Program-made: the position numbers and the translations under genes
Shown here: in pieces, positions 21,187 through 29,949 of the stretch
How positions within the stretch are numbered: the first letter of the stretch is position 1
Layout of the letters: the number at the start of each line of letters is the position of its first letter
The notes under the pieces: model-generated
The model's database searches: none
What the model was told of the DNA's origin: nothing
The model's input: the letters and a program-made list of their open reading frames with translations, nothing else
Source of the DNA: Silicimonas algicola
Lineage (GTDB): Bacteria > Pseudomonadota > Alphaproteobacteria > Rhodobacterales > Rhodobacteraceae
NCBI RefSeq assembly: GCF_003148765.1
Contig: NZ_QGGV01000006.1
Span: 124,001 to 188,000 of the forward strand
Length of the DNA: 64,000 nt
Reading direction: 5' to 3'

Positions 21187-22590
21187 ATGCTGGCCGGTTA
21201 TACCGCCGAGACACTTGCCCGCCTCCAGTTCGCGTTCACGGTGTCGTTCCACATCGTCTTTCCCGCGTTCTCGATCGGGCTGGCGTCCTACCTTGCCGTG
21301 CTGAACGGGCTGTGGCTCTGGACGCGCGACCGGGTCTACCTGACGCTCTTCGACTTCTGGAAGGCAATCTTCGCCATCGCCTTCGGGATGGGCGTCGTCT
21401 CGGGCATCGTGATGTCCTACCAGTTCGGGACCAACTGGTCCGTCTTCTCGGACCGCACGGGGCCGGTGCTGGGGCCGCTGATGGCCTACGAGGTGCTGAC
21501 CGCCTTCTTCCTCGAGGCCGGCTTCCTGGGGATCATGCTGTTCGGCCGAAAGCGCGTGGGCGACGGGCTGCACATGATGGCGACGGGGATGGTGGCCGTC
21601 GGCACTCTGGTGTCGGCGACCTGGATCCTGTCGGTCAACTCGTGGATGCACACGCCGCAGGGGTTCGGGATGAACGACGTCGGGCAGTTCATCCCGCTCG
21701 ACTGGTGGGCGATCATCTTCAACCCGTCCTTCCCCTATCGCCTGACACACATGGTGCTTGCGGCCTACCTGACGACGGCCTTCGTGGTGGGAGCGGTGGG
21801 CGCATGGCACCTGCTCAGGACGCCGGGGCGGAGGTCGGCGCTGGTCATGTTCTCGATGGCGATGTGGATGGCGACGCTGGTGACGCCCTTGCAGATCCTC
21901 GCGGGCGACATGCACGGGCTGAACACGCTCGAGCATCAGCCCGCCAAGGTCATGGCGATGGAAGGCCATTTCGAAAGCCATCCCGACGGCGCGCCGCTGA
22001 TCCTGTTCGGGCTGGTGAACGAGGACGAGAAGCGGATCGACTATTCGATCGAGATTCCGAAGCTGTCCTCGCTGATCCTGAAGCACCACCTCGACGCTCC
22101 TCTCGACGGGCTGGACACCATCCCCGACGACGAGGAGCCACCGGTTTCCATCGTGTTCTATACGTTCCGCGTAATGGTCGCCCTTGGCTTCGCCATGCTG
22201 GGGATCGGGCTGTGGAGCCTCTGGGCGCGGTGGCGCGGCGGTCTGGGCGAGGCGACGTGGCTTCAGCGCGCGGCCGTCGTCATGGGGCCTGCGGGATTCA
22301 TAGCGGTGCTGGCGGGATGGATCACGACCGAGGTTGGACGCCAGCCCTGGACGGTCTACGGGCTGATGCGGACGTCCGAGTCGCTGTCGCCCATCGATGC
22401 GCCGGCCGTGGCCTCGTCGCTTGTCGCCTTCATCATCGTCTACTTCTTCGTCTTCGGCGCTGGCATCTATTACATCCTGCGGCTGATGGACAAGGGGCCG
22501 GGACAGGCGAAGGTCGAGGGGCCGACGCGGACGGCGGGCACCACGCCCGCGCAGCAGGTTCAGGACGAACGGCCGGAGATGCAGCAATGA
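21187..22590 (+). CDS. cydA: Cytochrome bd-type quinol oxidase subunit I (cyanide-insensitive type)
   Basis: Subunit that binds the haems and oxidises quinol in a terminal oxidase reducing O2 to water. The 467-residue protein has about nine membrane segments, the N-terminal haem-ligand His in FTVSFHIVFPAFSIG (residue 22), a second His in YRLTHMVLAAY, and a short Q-loop as in CioA-type enzymes rather than the long E. coli form. The start MLAGYTAETLARLQFAF is typical of CioA. It overlaps cydB by 4 bases and is followed by a small third subunit; cydDC assembly genes are absent here. Confidence 0.93.
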   Translation: MLAGYTAETLARLQFAFTVSFHIVFPAFSIGLASYLAVLNGLWLWTRDRVYLTLFDFWKAIFAIAFGMGVVSGIVMSYQFGTNWSVFSDRTGPVLGPLMAYEVLTAFFLEAGFLGIMLFGRKRVGDGLHMMATGMVAVGTLVSATWILSVNSWMHTPQGFGMNDVGQFIPLDWWAIIFNPSFPYRLTHMVLAAYLTTAFVVGAVGAWHLLRTPGRRSALVMFSMAMWMATLVTPLQILAGDMHGLNTLEHQPAKVMAMEGHFESHPDGAPLILFGLVNEDEKRIDYSIEIPKLSSLILKHHLDAPLDGLDTIPDDEEPPVSIVFYTFRVMVALGFAMLGIGLWSLWARWRGGLGEATWLQRAAVVMGPAGFIAVLAGWITTEVGRQPWTVYGLMRTSESLSPIDAPAVASSLVAFIIVYFFVFGAGIYYILRLMDKGPGQAKVEGPTRTAGTTPAQQVQDERPEMQQ

Positions 22591-23597
22591 TGTTCGGATA
22601 CGAGCTTTCCTTCCTCTGGGCCGGGCTCATCGCCTTCGCCGTGCTGACCTATGTCGTGCTCGACGGCTTCGACCTGGGGATCGGCATCCTGTTTCCGTTC
22701 TATCCCAACGAGAAGCACCGCGACGTGATGATGAATTCGGTCGCCCCGGTCTGGGACGGCAACGAGACCTGGCTGGTCCTGGGCGGGGGCGGGCTGATGG
22801 CGGTCTTTCCCCTGGCCTATGCCGTGGTGATGCCGGCGCTCTACATGCCGATCATCCTGATGCTGCTCGCGCTTGTCTTCCGGGGCGTGTCCTTCGAGTT
22901 CCGCTGGAAGACGACGCGGTGGCGCGGGGTGTGGGACATCGCTTTCTTCGGCGGCTCGCTGATTGCGGCGCTGTCTCAGGGCATCGCGCTTGGCGCGCTG
23001 GTGCAGGGCATCGAGGTCGAGAACCGCGCCTATGCGGGCGGCTGGTGGGACTGGCTGACGCCGTTCTCGCTGATGACGGGTGTCGCGGTGGCGACGGGAT
23101 ACGCGCTTCTGGGCGCGACGTGGATCATCATGAAGACCGAGGGCACGGTCGCCGACCGGATGCGGCGGCACGCGCTTCAGCTTGGCGCAGCGACGCTGGT
23201 CTTCATCGGGATCGTCAGCCTCTGGACGCCGTTCCAGGACCGCGTCTACTTCGAGCGCTGGTTCACCGGCGCGACGTGGTACTGGTCGGTGATCGTGCCG
23301 GTCCTGATGGCGGCGGCGGCCTTCGTCCTGTGGCGCGGCATCGCCTATCGCCACGACGTGACGCCGTTCCTCGCGTCGCTGTCGATCTTCGTGCTGTCCT
23401 TCGTCGGCATCGGGGTCAGCTTCTATCCGATGATCGTGCCACCCTCCCTTACCATCGTCGAGGCGGCGGCGCCCGAGTCCTCGCTGCGCTTCGCGCTGGT
23501 GGGCGCGCTGATCCTGATCCCGATCATCCTGATCTATACCGCCTATTCCTATTGGGTGTTCCGCGGCAAGATCGACCCGGACGAGGGCTATCACTGA
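22587..23597 (+). CDS. cydB: Cytochrome bd-type quinol oxidase subunit II
   Basis: A 336-residue membrane subunit with about eight segments; it pairs with CydA and scaffolds the oxidase. The hallmark block YVVLDGFDLGIGILFPF at residues 15-35 and the acidic channel region SVAPVWDGNETWLV are present. Two adjacent ATG codons (22587 and 22590) are possible starts; the first overlaps the cydA stop. Length agrees with CioB/CydB. Its stop overlaps the start of the 31-residue subunit gene by one base (TGATG). Confidence 0.93.
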   Translation: MMFGYELSFLWAGLIAFAVLTYVVLDGFDLGIGILFPFYPNEKHRDVMMNSVAPVWDGNETWLVLGGGGLMAVFPLAYAVVMPALYMPIILMLLALVFRGVSFEFRWKTTRWRGVWDIAFFGGSLIAALSQGIALGALVQGIEVENRAYAGGWWDWLTPFSLMTGVAVATGYALLGATWIIMKTEGTVADRMRRHALQLGAATLVFIGIVSLWTPFQDRVYFERWFTGATWYWSVIVPVLMAAAAFVLWRGIAYRHDVTPFLASLSIFVLSFVGIGVSFYPMIVPPSLTIVEAAAPESSLRFALVGALILIPIILIYTAYSYWVFRGKIDPDEGYH

Positions 23598-23692
23598 TGG
23601 CGCGGCGGCTTCTGTGGTTCGCGGCGCTCTGGATCGCGGGCGTGGCCGCGCTTGGCGTCGTGGCGCTTCTGATCCGCGCCGCGATCTACTGA
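23597..23692 (+). CDS. Small DUF2474-type subunit of the bd oxidase
   Basis: A 31-residue single-span membrane peptide (MARRLLWFAALWIAGVAALG, then VVALLIRAAIY). Arg residues at the N-terminus precede one hydrophobic helix with a Trp near each interface. It starts one base inside the cydB stop codon, so it is translationally coupled. Short proteins at this place (CydX, CbdX or DUF2474) stabilise haem binding in bd oxidases; DUF2474 proteins are the version found with cyanide-insensitive oxidases. The assignment rests on size, topology and position. Confidence 0.8.
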   Translation: MARRLLWFAALWIAGVAALGVVALLIRAAIY

Positions 23693-23700
23693 CCGCCGCC

Positions 23701-23729
23701 TTGACTTCCGCGCCGCCGCGCGGTGTATC
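23701..23729 (+). promoter_or_regulatory. Candidate housekeeping promoter for aspS
   Basis: TTGACT (23701-23706) and TGTATC (23724-23729) are spaced by 17 nt, about 45 nt before the aspS start. The gap after the oxidase operon is only 81 nt, so this would separate aspS expression from it. Confidence 0.45.
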
Positions 23730-23773
23730 GGCCCGGATCTCCTAACGCCCCCTGCGCCCCGAAGGGAATGCCC

Positions 23774-25555
23774 ATGCACGCCTATCGCACCCACACCTGC
23801 GCCGACCTCGACGCGTCGAACGTGGGCGAGACCGTCCGACTCGCGGGCTGGGTCCACCGCATCCGCGACCACGGCGGCATCCTGTTCATCGACCTGCGCG
23901 ACCACTACGGGATCACGCAGGTGCTGTGCGATCCGGACTCCAAGGTCTTCAAGGCGGTCGAGAAGGTGCGGTCGGAGTGGTGCATCCGCATCGACGGCGA
24001 GGTGAAGGCGCGCGACCCGGAACTGGTGAACCCGAAGCTGCCCACGGGCGAGATCGAGGTCTTCGTCCGCGACATCGAGGTGCTGGGGGCGGCCGAGGAA
24101 TTGCCGCTTCAGGTCTTCGGCGACCAGGAATATCCCGAGGAGACGCGGCTGCGGTATCGCTTCCTCGACCTGCGCCGGGCCGAGATGCAGAAGAACATGA
24201 CGCTGCGCTCGGACGTGGTGGCGTCGATCCGCAAGCGCATGTGGGAAAAGGATTTCCGCGAGTACCAGACGCCGATCATCACGGCGTCGTCGCCCGAGGG
24301 CGCGCGCGACTTCCTGGTGCCGTCACGGCTGCATCCGGGCAAGTTCTATGCGCTGCCGCAGGCGCCGCAGCAGTTCAAGCAGCTTCTGATGGTGTCGGGC
24401 TTCGACAAGTATTTCCAGATCGCGCCCTGCTTCCGCGACGAGGATCCGCGCGCCGACCGCTCGCCGACCGACTTCTACCAGCTCGACCTCGAGATGAGCT
24501 TCGTCACGCAGGACGATGTTTTCGCGACGGTTCAGCCGGTCATCCAGGGCATCTTCGAGGAGTTCGGCGGCGGCCGCGCGGTCGACAAGCACTGGCCGCA
24601 GATCACCTATGCCGACGCCGCGCTGAAGTACGGCACCGACAAGCCGGACCTGCGCAACCCCATCGAGATGCAGGACGTGTCCGAACATTTCCGCGGCTCG
24701 GGCTTCGCGATCTTCGCGAAGCTGCTGGAGCAGGAGGGGACGGAGATCCGTGCCATTCCGGCGCCCACGGGCGGTTCACGCAAGTTCTGCGACCGGATGA
24801 ACGCCTTCGCGCAGAATGAAGGGCTGCCGGGGATGGGGTATATCTTCTGGCGGGAGGCTGAAGACGGCTCGGGCATGGAAGCCGCAGGTCCGCTCGCCAA
24901 GAACATCGGACCCGAGCGGACCGAGGCGATCCGAACGCAACTCGGCCTCGGCAAGGGCGACGCCGCCTTCTTCCTCGGCGGGAAGCCCGAGGGCTTCGAG
25001 CGTGTCGCGGGTCTGGCGAGGAATGTCATCGGCGAGGAACTGAACCTCACTGACAAGACCCGTTTCGCCTTCGCCTGGATCGTCGATTTCCCGATGTACG
25101 AAAAGGACGACGAGGGCGGGATCGACTTCAGCCACAACCCCTTCTCGATGCCGCAGGGGGGGATGGATGCGCTGGACGGCGATCCGCTGAAGGTGCTTGG
25201 ATTCCAGTACGATCTGGCGTGCAACGGATACGAGCTGGTATCGGGCGCGATCCGGAACCACCGCCCGGACATCATGTTCCGCGCCTTCGCTATTGCGGGT
25301 TACGGCGAGGACGAGGTGCGCAAGCGCTTCGGCGGGATGGTCAACGCCTTCCGCTATGGCGCGCCGCCGCACGGGGGCTGCGCGCTGGGCATCGACCGGA
25401 CGGTTATGCTGCTCGCGGACGAGAGCAACATCCGGCAGGTCATGCTGTTTCCGATGAACCAGCGGGCCGAGGACCTGATGATGGGCGCGCCGTCGGAGCC
25501 GACGAACGAGCAGCTTCGGGAGTTGCGGTTGCGGGTGCTGCCGGCTGAGGACTGA
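23774..25555 (+). CDS. aspS: Aspartyl-tRNA synthetase
   Basis: Charges tRNA-Asp. The 593-residue class II synthetase has the N-terminal OB-fold anticodon domain ([23 protein letters not shown]), class II motif 2 ([19 protein letters not shown]), the bacterial insertion (GAD) domain, and motif 3 ([13 protein letters not shown]). Length agrees with bacterial AspRS. Alphaproteobacteria often use a non-discriminating form together with GatCAB; the sequence alone does not settle this. The start at 23774 gives the conserved [15 protein letters not shown] 23768 two codons earlier is also possible. Confidence 0.96.
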   Translation: MHAYRTHTCADLDASNVGETVRLAGWVHRIRDHGGILFIDLRDHYGITQVLCDPDSKVFKAVEKVRSEWCIRIDGEVKARDPELVNPKLPTGEIEVFVRDIEVLGAAEELPLQVFGDQEYPEETRLRYRFLDLRRAEMQKNMTLRSDVVASIRKRMWEKDFREYQTPIITASSPEGARDFLVPSRLHPGKFYALPQAPQQFKQLLMVSGFDKYFQIAPCFRDEDPRADRSPTDFYQLDLEMSFVTQDDVFATVQPVIQGIFEEFGGGRAVDKHWPQITYADAALKYGTDKPDLRNPIEMQDVSEHFRGSGFAIFAKLLEQEGTEIRAIPAPTGGSRKFCDRMNAFAQNEGLPGMGYIFWREAEDGSGMEAAGPLAKNIGPERTEAIRTQLGLGKGDAAFFLGGKPEGFERVAGLARNVIGEELNLTDKTRFAFAWIVDFPMYEKDDEGGIDFSHNPFSMPQGGMDALDGDPLKVLGFQYDLACNGYELVSGAIRNHRPDIMFRAFAIAGYGEDEVRKRFGGMVNAFRYGAPPHGGCALGIDRTVMLLADESNIRQVMLFPMNQRAEDLMMGAPSEPTNEQLRELRLRVLPAED

Positions 25556-25556
25556 C

Positions 25557-26105
25557 ATGGCGGCCGCGTCGGACGGTCATCCCCCGGAGTACGGCGAGGC
25601 GGTGACGCCGGCCCTCGTCGCCATCGGCAGGGCCTTGCACCTGCTGGCGCGGACCACGGAGGCGGGGCGCGAGGATCTTCTTTCGCGCTCGCTGGCGCCC
25701 GGCATGTTCGACTGCGGGACGCAGCTTCGCACCGTGGGCATCTTCGCCCTGCGTTCGACCTTCACGCTTCTGGGACGCGATTGGCCGAGGGACATCGTCC
25801 AGGGTGGGTTTGCGGACGGCGCCGAGGGTCTGGAGGCGCGGCTGAGACTCGCGGCGGAGCAGGTGAGATCTCTCGACCCCGCCGACTTCACGGGCGCCTT
25901 CGGGCGGACGGTCGACCATATCGCGGGCGACGCGGCGTTGTCTCAGGACGGCGACGTCTATCTGCGGCTCTTCGCGCTGCCGAACCTGTGGTTCCACCTC
26001 TCGATGGCCTTCGCGATCCTGCGGGCGGAGGGTCTGGATGTCGGCAAGTCGGACTTCGACGGCTGGCACAGCTATGCGCCGGGGTTCAGCTTTTCAGGCC
26101 GCTGA
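25557..26105 (+). CDS. DUF1993 family protein
   Basis: A 182-residue helical protein of the DUF1993 family, which belongs to the DinB/YfiT-like four-helix fold. Visible conserved parts are RALHLLARTTEAG, the central ALRSTFTLLGRDWP and the C-terminal LPNLWFHLSMAFAILRAEGLDVGK. The last segment carries the His found in many family members. No function is established. The start lies one base after the aspS stop codon, so it is probably cotranscribed with aspS. Confidence 0.75.
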   Translation: MAAASDGHPPEYGEAVTPALVAIGRALHLLARTTEAGREDLLSRSLAPGMFDCGTQLRTVGIFALRSTFTLLGRDWPRDIVQGGFADGAEGLEARLRLAAEQVRSLDPADFTGAFGRTVDHIAGDAALSQDGDVYLRLFALPNLWFHLSMAFAILRAEGLDVGKSDFDGWHSYAPGFSFSGR

Positions 26106-26247
26106 CCGCCCGTGCAGAGCCCTGTGACCGATAGGCAGTCACGGCCGCCTGTCGCTGAACGAGGGCGACAGCCTTGCCGTCGACGCGCTGAACGTGAAGG
26201 GCGGTCCCGCTCTTCTTCTCGGTGCGGGTCTGACGGCCTCCACCGCC

Positions 26248-26286
26248 GGCCGGTCGGGCCTTCGCGGACCCGGCCGTTTTCGTTTG
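26248..26286 (+). terminator. Possible terminator after the aspS-DUF1993 transcript
   Basis: An imperfect GC hairpin (CGGCCGG pairing with CCGGCCG, interior mismatches, TTCG in the loop) ends in TTTTCGTTT at 26277. It sits in the 244-nt gap before the GNAT gene; I see no gene in the rest of that gap. Confidence 0.4.
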
Positions 26287-26349
26287 GCCATTGTGGGCGG
26301 AGGGGCGGTGGGGTTCTGTGGCGCGGACGACCGAAGAAGGAGCGCCGCC

Positions 26350-27030
26350 TTGACCGACCTGTCCCGCTGGACCCCGCCGCCCGTACCGACCCGCGCGCCT
26401 CTTCAGGGCCGGTATGTCCGCCTGGAGCCCTTGACCGAGGCGCATGTGCCGGAGCTTTGGGAGGCGCAGACCGATCCCGAGACCTGGCGCTACATCCCCG
26501 TCGGTCCCTTCGCGTCGGAGATGGAGTTGGGAGTCTGGGTCCGGGCGGTTTCCGCCGCCGACGATCCCTTGCAGTTCGCGGTCCGGATGGTGGATGGGCG
26601 GCTGGGCGGTACGATGAGCCTGATGCGCATCACGCCCGCGGCGGGGACGATAGAGGTCGGATACATCGTCTACACACCCCGGCTTCAGAAGACGCGCGAG
26701 GCGACCGAGGCGCTATACTTGTTCATGCGCTGGGTCTTCGAGGCGGGCTATCGCCGCTTCGAATGGAAGTGCGACGCGGCCAACGGGCCCTCGCGGCGCG
26801 CGGCAGAGCGGTTCGGCTTCTCCTACGAAGGCGTCTTCCGGCAGGCGGCGGTGGTGAAGGGGCGGAACCGCGACACGGCGTGGTTCGCCTGCATCGACAG
26901 GGAATGGCCTGCGTTGCGGGAGGCTTACGAGGCTTGGTTGGACCCGTCGAACTTCGATGGCGACGGGCGGCAGAAGACGGCGCTGGCGGAGATGACGGCG
27001 CCGATCCTCGTCACGCGCGATCCGGGCTGA
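26350..27030 (+). CDS. GNAT family N-acetyltransferase
   Basis: A 226-residue RimJ/RimL-like acetyltransferase (Acetyltransf_3 type). YVRLEPLTEAHVPELWEA begins the fold, IEVGYIVYTPRLQKTREATEA is the acetyl-CoA binding block (with R-x-x-E-A in place of the more usual G-x-G/A), and RFEWKCDAANGPSRRAAERFGFSYEG is the conserved C-terminal stretch. The TTG at 26350 is chosen because AAGGAG lies 7 nt upstream (26337-26342), and codon use before it is not coding-like. Substrate unknown; a protein or small-molecule amine is possible. Confidence 0.82.
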   Translation: MTDLSRWTPPPVPTRAPLQGRYVRLEPLTEAHVPELWEAQTDPETWRYIPVGPFASEMELGVWVRAVSAADDPLQFAVRMVDGRLGGTMSLMRITPAAGTIEVGYIVYTPRLQKTREATEALYLFMRWVFEAGYRRFEWKCDAANGPSRRAAERFGFSYEGVFRQAAVVKGRNRDTAWFACIDREWPALREAYEAWLDPSNFDGDGRQKTALAEMTAPILVTRDPG

Positions 27031-27104
27031 GGGCGGATCTGCGTATTTAAGGCAAGATGAAGGGACGTTGCGGCGCGCGCGTCCCTCGCGGTAAGAGGCG
27101 AGCC

Positions 27105-27842
27105 ATGCTGTCCGCGCTTTCCGACCTCGGCTTCGACGTGATGACGCGCAACCACGCGGGTGCGATCCTGGCGCAGGATTTCCCGGCGGAATTCGACATG
27201 CTGGTGCGCGTGCTGTCCGAGTTCCGCATCTCGCTGGGCGAGATCGTGATGGGCGGCGGCGGCGAGGCGGGGCTGACGCAGCGCCTTCGTCACGAATTGT
27301 CGGATGTCGGTTGGCGGAAGCACCGCTTCCAGGTCCAGACCATCGTCGACGGAGTAGAACGCGCGGGGGTCAGCCACGAGGTCGACCACGTCAAGTTCGC
27401 GACGGGCGGCACGCTGGCGCTGGAAATCGAGTGGAACAACAAGGATCCGTTCTTCGACCGCGACCTGGAGAACTTTCAGCGGCTTCACGCTCTGAGTGCC
27501 ATCAGCCTGGGCGTCGTCGTCACGCGCGGCGCGACGATGCAGCAGGCCTTCCTGCCGAGGATCACCGAGTGGATGCGGGAGCGGGGGTTGTCCTCGGAAG
27601 ACGATCTTGACCGTCTTGGCATTGGCGCGCGAACGATCGCGCAGCGCAAGACGGTGGCGGGGCTGGTGGCGCGCGGGATGGCGTTCGACGAGGCCTTCGC
27701 GCGCAAGTTCGTGTCGGACAAGTTCGGGCAGGCGACGACGCATTGGGCGAAGCTGGAGGAGCGGGTGCTGCGCGGCGTCGGCAATCCCTGTCCGCTCCTC
27801 CTGATCGGTCTGCCGGCGGCCGTGTTGACCACCGACGGCTGA
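27105..27842 (+). CDS. BglII/BstYI-like type II restriction endonuclease
   Basis: A 245-residue protein whose central part matches the BglII/BstYI nuclease family: HEVDHVKF (Asp at residue 94), then LALEIEWNNKDPFFDRDLENF, giving a D...E-x-E active-site arrangement (Glu 107 and 109) like that of the related BamHI/BglII enzymes. The block LHALSAISLGVVVTRG follows. BglII recognises AGATCT and BstYI RGATCY; the specificity here is inferred at most. A MT-A70 methyltransferase gene lies 0.5 kb downstream on the other strand and could be its partner. A 6-bp inverted repeat (GGGACG / CGTCCC, 27062-27084) precedes the gene. Confidence 0.8.
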   Translation: MLSALSDLGFDVMTRNHAGAILAQDFPAEFDMLVRVLSEFRISLGEIVMGGGGEAGLTQRLRHELSDVGWRKHRFQVQTIVDGVERAGVSHEVDHVKFATGGTLALEIEWNNKDPFFDRDLENFQRLHALSAISLGVVVTRGATMQQAFLPRITEWMRERGLSSEDDLDRLGIGARTIAQRKTVAGLVARGMAFDEAFARKFVSDKFGQATTHWAKLEERVLRGVGNPCPLLLIGLPAAVLTTDG

Positions 27843-27846
27843 GGCG

Positions 27847-28323
27847 TCAATCCTCGAGCGCGTCTTCGCGCTTTTCCTCGATCAGGCCGCGCTCTTCCTT
27901 CTTCCGCGCAAGGAAGCGGTCGCCGTAGCCCGCGATCTCGTCGTCGGGGATGACCTCTTTCGCGCGTTCGAAGACCTCGTCCTCTTCCTCGTCCATGTGA
28001 TGTTCGTAGTCGTGCTTGAGCTGCTTGAACTTCTCGATCCACGAGCCCTGGCTCATGTCCATCTCGCGCAATTCCTCCAGCAGGTCGTTCATCTCGGCGT
28101 GTTCCTGAACGGAGTGCCGGGCGGCGTCCTGGCCCCAGGTCTTGGACATCAGCTTGGAGTAAAAGGTCTCTTCCTCGGCCGCGGAATGGCTTTTCACGTC
28201 CTCGTAGAAGGTGTCCCAGGCATCCTGCCGCTCGTCCGACGCGCCCTCGGTGTCGGCGATGCGGTCGAGAAGCTTCCGGTGGGTGTCGTGGTCGGCCTTG
28301 ATGGCGTCGTAGATGTTCGGCAT
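27847..28323 (-). CDS. Hemerythrin domain protein
   Basis: A 158-residue four-helix protein with the hemerythrin/HHE iron-ligand pattern: DHDTHRKLLD near residue 11, SHSAAEEETFY near 46, EHAEMNDLL near 74 and YEHHMDEEEDEVF near 108. Such proteins bind a non-haem di-iron centre and sense or store O2 or handle oxidative stress. The C-terminal 25 residues are highly charged. It is convergent with the nuclease gene (4 nt between stop codons) and 55 nt downstream of the MT-A70 methyltransferase gene on the same strand. Confidence 0.88.
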   Translation of the reverse strand: MPNIYDAIKADHDTHRKLLDRIADTEGASDERQDAWDTFYEDVKSHSAAEEETFYSKLMSKTWGQDAARHSVQEHAEMNDLLEELREMDMSQGSWIEKFKQLKHDYEHHMDEEEDEVFERAKEVIPDDEIAGYGDRFLARKKEERGLIEEKREDALED

Positions 28324-28378
28324 GGCGTGTCGCTCCCTTCAGTCGGCACGCCAACGCGTCCGGCCGGGATGCGTTCCC

Positions 28379-29020
28379 TTATTCGGCTGCCACGCCCGAG
28401 TTGTAGCTGTAGGTGTTCCAGTCGGGCTTGTAGTCGGCGTCGGCCTGGTTGCCCCAGACCGTCCAGCCGTCGCGCACGCCGCGCCCGAACAGCTCGAGGT
28501 ACGGGCCCCAGGAGCAATCTTCGATGATGCCGTACTGTTCGTCGGGCTTGCGCGAATGCTCGCGCTTGCGGGTCTGGATCATGTTGACCTGGCGCCGCCC
28601 CGGCGCCTCGGTCCGCACACCCTTGCCGCGGGTGCCGAAGAGCAGGATCTCGGTCACGTTGCGGAAGTAGAAGCCGACGCCGCGTCCGTCGGACCCGCCG
28701 TCCTTGCGGACCTTGTGCCAGACGATGTTCGACTTGTAGTCGAAGCCCCAGGCAGTCAGGACCTGAAGGCCTTCGGGCAGAAGGGCGTTCGGAACCCAGA
28801 GATAGCAGTGCGCGCGATCCTGGAGATGGTCCGCGACGGGGAGGGCGCAGATCTCCGCCAGGTCCATCGTCGGATAGCGCGCGAGGCGCTTGTGCTCGGG
28901 CGCGACCTTGCCGGTGCGGTTGACGAAGCGCCACGGCGGATCGGCCAGAACGGTGCCGAAACGGTCGCCGTTCAGGAAGCCTTCCAGGTGTTGTGCTGCC
29001 GTCTGCCCCATGTCCAACAT
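28379..29020 (-). CDS. MT-A70 family N6-adenine methyltransferase
   Basis: A 213-residue methyltransferase with the catalytic DPPW motif (VLADPPWRF, residues 27-30) and the downstream LWVPNALLPEGLQVLTAWGFDYKSNIVWHK block that binds S-adenosylmethionine in a circularly permuted order, typical of MT-A70 proteins. In bacteria these often modify DNA adenine in phages or restriction systems. Its closeness to the BglII-like nuclease suggests a protective role, not proven here. ATG 29020 is used; ATG 29011 (MGQTAAQH) is equally possible. Confidence 0.82.
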   Translation of the reverse strand: MLDMGQTAAQHLEGFLNGDRFGTVLADPPWRFVNRTGKVAPEHKRLARYPTMDLAEICALPVADHLQDRAHCYLWVPNALLPEGLQVLTAWGFDYKSNIVWHKVRKDGGSDGRGVGFYFRNVTEILLFGTRGKGVRTEAPGRRQVNMIQTRKREHSRKPDEQYGIIEDCSWGPYLELFGRGVRDGWTVWGNQADADYKPDWNTYSYNSGVAAE

Positions 29021-29087
29021 GATGGTTCGTCATGCCCCCGATTGCCAGTGGAACATTAGGCGAACATGTGCGCGCTGTCCACCTGGG

Positions 29088-29804
29088 CTAAACCAGTTCC
29101 AGACGGTCGATGCGGGACTGCACCTCGGTCGCGAGGCGTCGGGCCGTGGCGACGCCGCCCGTTCCGTCGGACAGCGCCGCGATGCGGCCCGCGATCTCGG
29201 CAAGGGCGGGGTCGCCCGCGTCCTTGGCGAGGCTGGCGAGGAAGGTGGCGACATAGGCGATCGTCCGCGCCTCGGGGTCGCTGCGCAGGAGGTCGGCGGC
29301 AAGGCAGAGGTCGTCGCGAAGCGCGATGGGATCGGGCTCGACCGTGTCGATGACAGGACGGGCGAGGGTTGTCGTGCGGATCGGCTCGGGGAGGAGAGCC
29401 ACCACCACCGCCTGGAAGCGCGACACGGACGCCAGGGGCTTCGACAGGAAGGCGTCGGCGCCCGCGTCGAGCGCCGCGGCGCCCAAAGCCTCGTCGCCCG
29501 AAACGGCGAGGATGCCGTCAATGCGTGGCTCGGCGCGCGCGAGGCGGCGGATGAGGTCGAGGCCCGAGCCGTCCGGCAGACCCAGGTCGACCACCGCGAT
29601 GCGAGGTCTGTAGGTCCTCAGGTGGCGTTCGGCCGAGGCCAGGCTTTCGGCGCGACGGATACGCGCGCCCGAGCGTTGGCAGATCAGGCGCATCGCCTCG
29701 CAGGCGTGGCGGCTGTCCTCGACCAGAAGGATGACGGTGCCGAGCAGCGGACGTTCCGCCGTGGGCGGTTGGAGCATGACGAGGTCTTCGAGCGTGCTGG
29801 GCAA
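29088..29804 (-). CDS. Orphan response regulator with receiver domain
   Basis: A 238-residue protein with a receiver domain (about residues 22-140): acidic pocket LLVEDS, phospho-acceptor VVDLGLPDGSG, conserved switch Ser in ILAVSGDE and Lys in DAFLSKPLASV. The remaining 95 residues are mostly helical and lack a recognisable DNA-binding motif, so it may act by protein contact. No histidine kinase lies nearby. TTG 29804 is preferred to ATG 29777 because GGGAGAAG precedes it at correct spacing. It is divergent from the epimerase gene. Confidence 0.8.
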   Translation of the reverse strand: MPSTLEDLVMLQPPTAERPLLGTVILLVEDSRHACEAMRLICQRSGARIRRAESLASAERHLRTYRPRIAVVDLGLPDGSGLDLIRRLARAEPRIDGILAVSGDEALGAAALDAGADAFLSKPLASVSRFQAVVVALLPEPIRTTTLARPVIDTVEPDPIALRDDLCLAADLLRSDPEARTIAYVATFLASLAKDAGDPALAEIAGRIAALSDGTGGVATARRLATEVQSRIDRLELV

Positions 29805-29949
29805 GGGTCTTCTCCCTGAATGGACGCGTTCGCCATTACGGACCGGAATTGGCTAATGTCGCGTTAATCGCGGCTCTGCGGCGGCGTGTCCCTTGCCGCC
29901 GGGGGTCTTGCGGGACCATATGGCGAAAAGCCGGACGAGGGAGACCTGC

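Noticed and set aside
20346-22586. Long in-frame extension upstream of cydB
   Set aside because: This part is a shadow of the CPBP and cydA genes; only the segment from 22587 onward has CydB character.
26086-26445. 119-residue minus-strand open frame around the GNAT gene start
   Set aside because: It overlaps the end of the DUF1993 gene and the start of the GNAT gene, has no ribosome site and shows basic low-complexity composition.
27105-29020. Mobile defence island
   Set aside because: There is a probable restriction-modification pair, but no integrase, transposase, terminal repeat or tRNA target flanks it, and the surrounding genes are ordinary.
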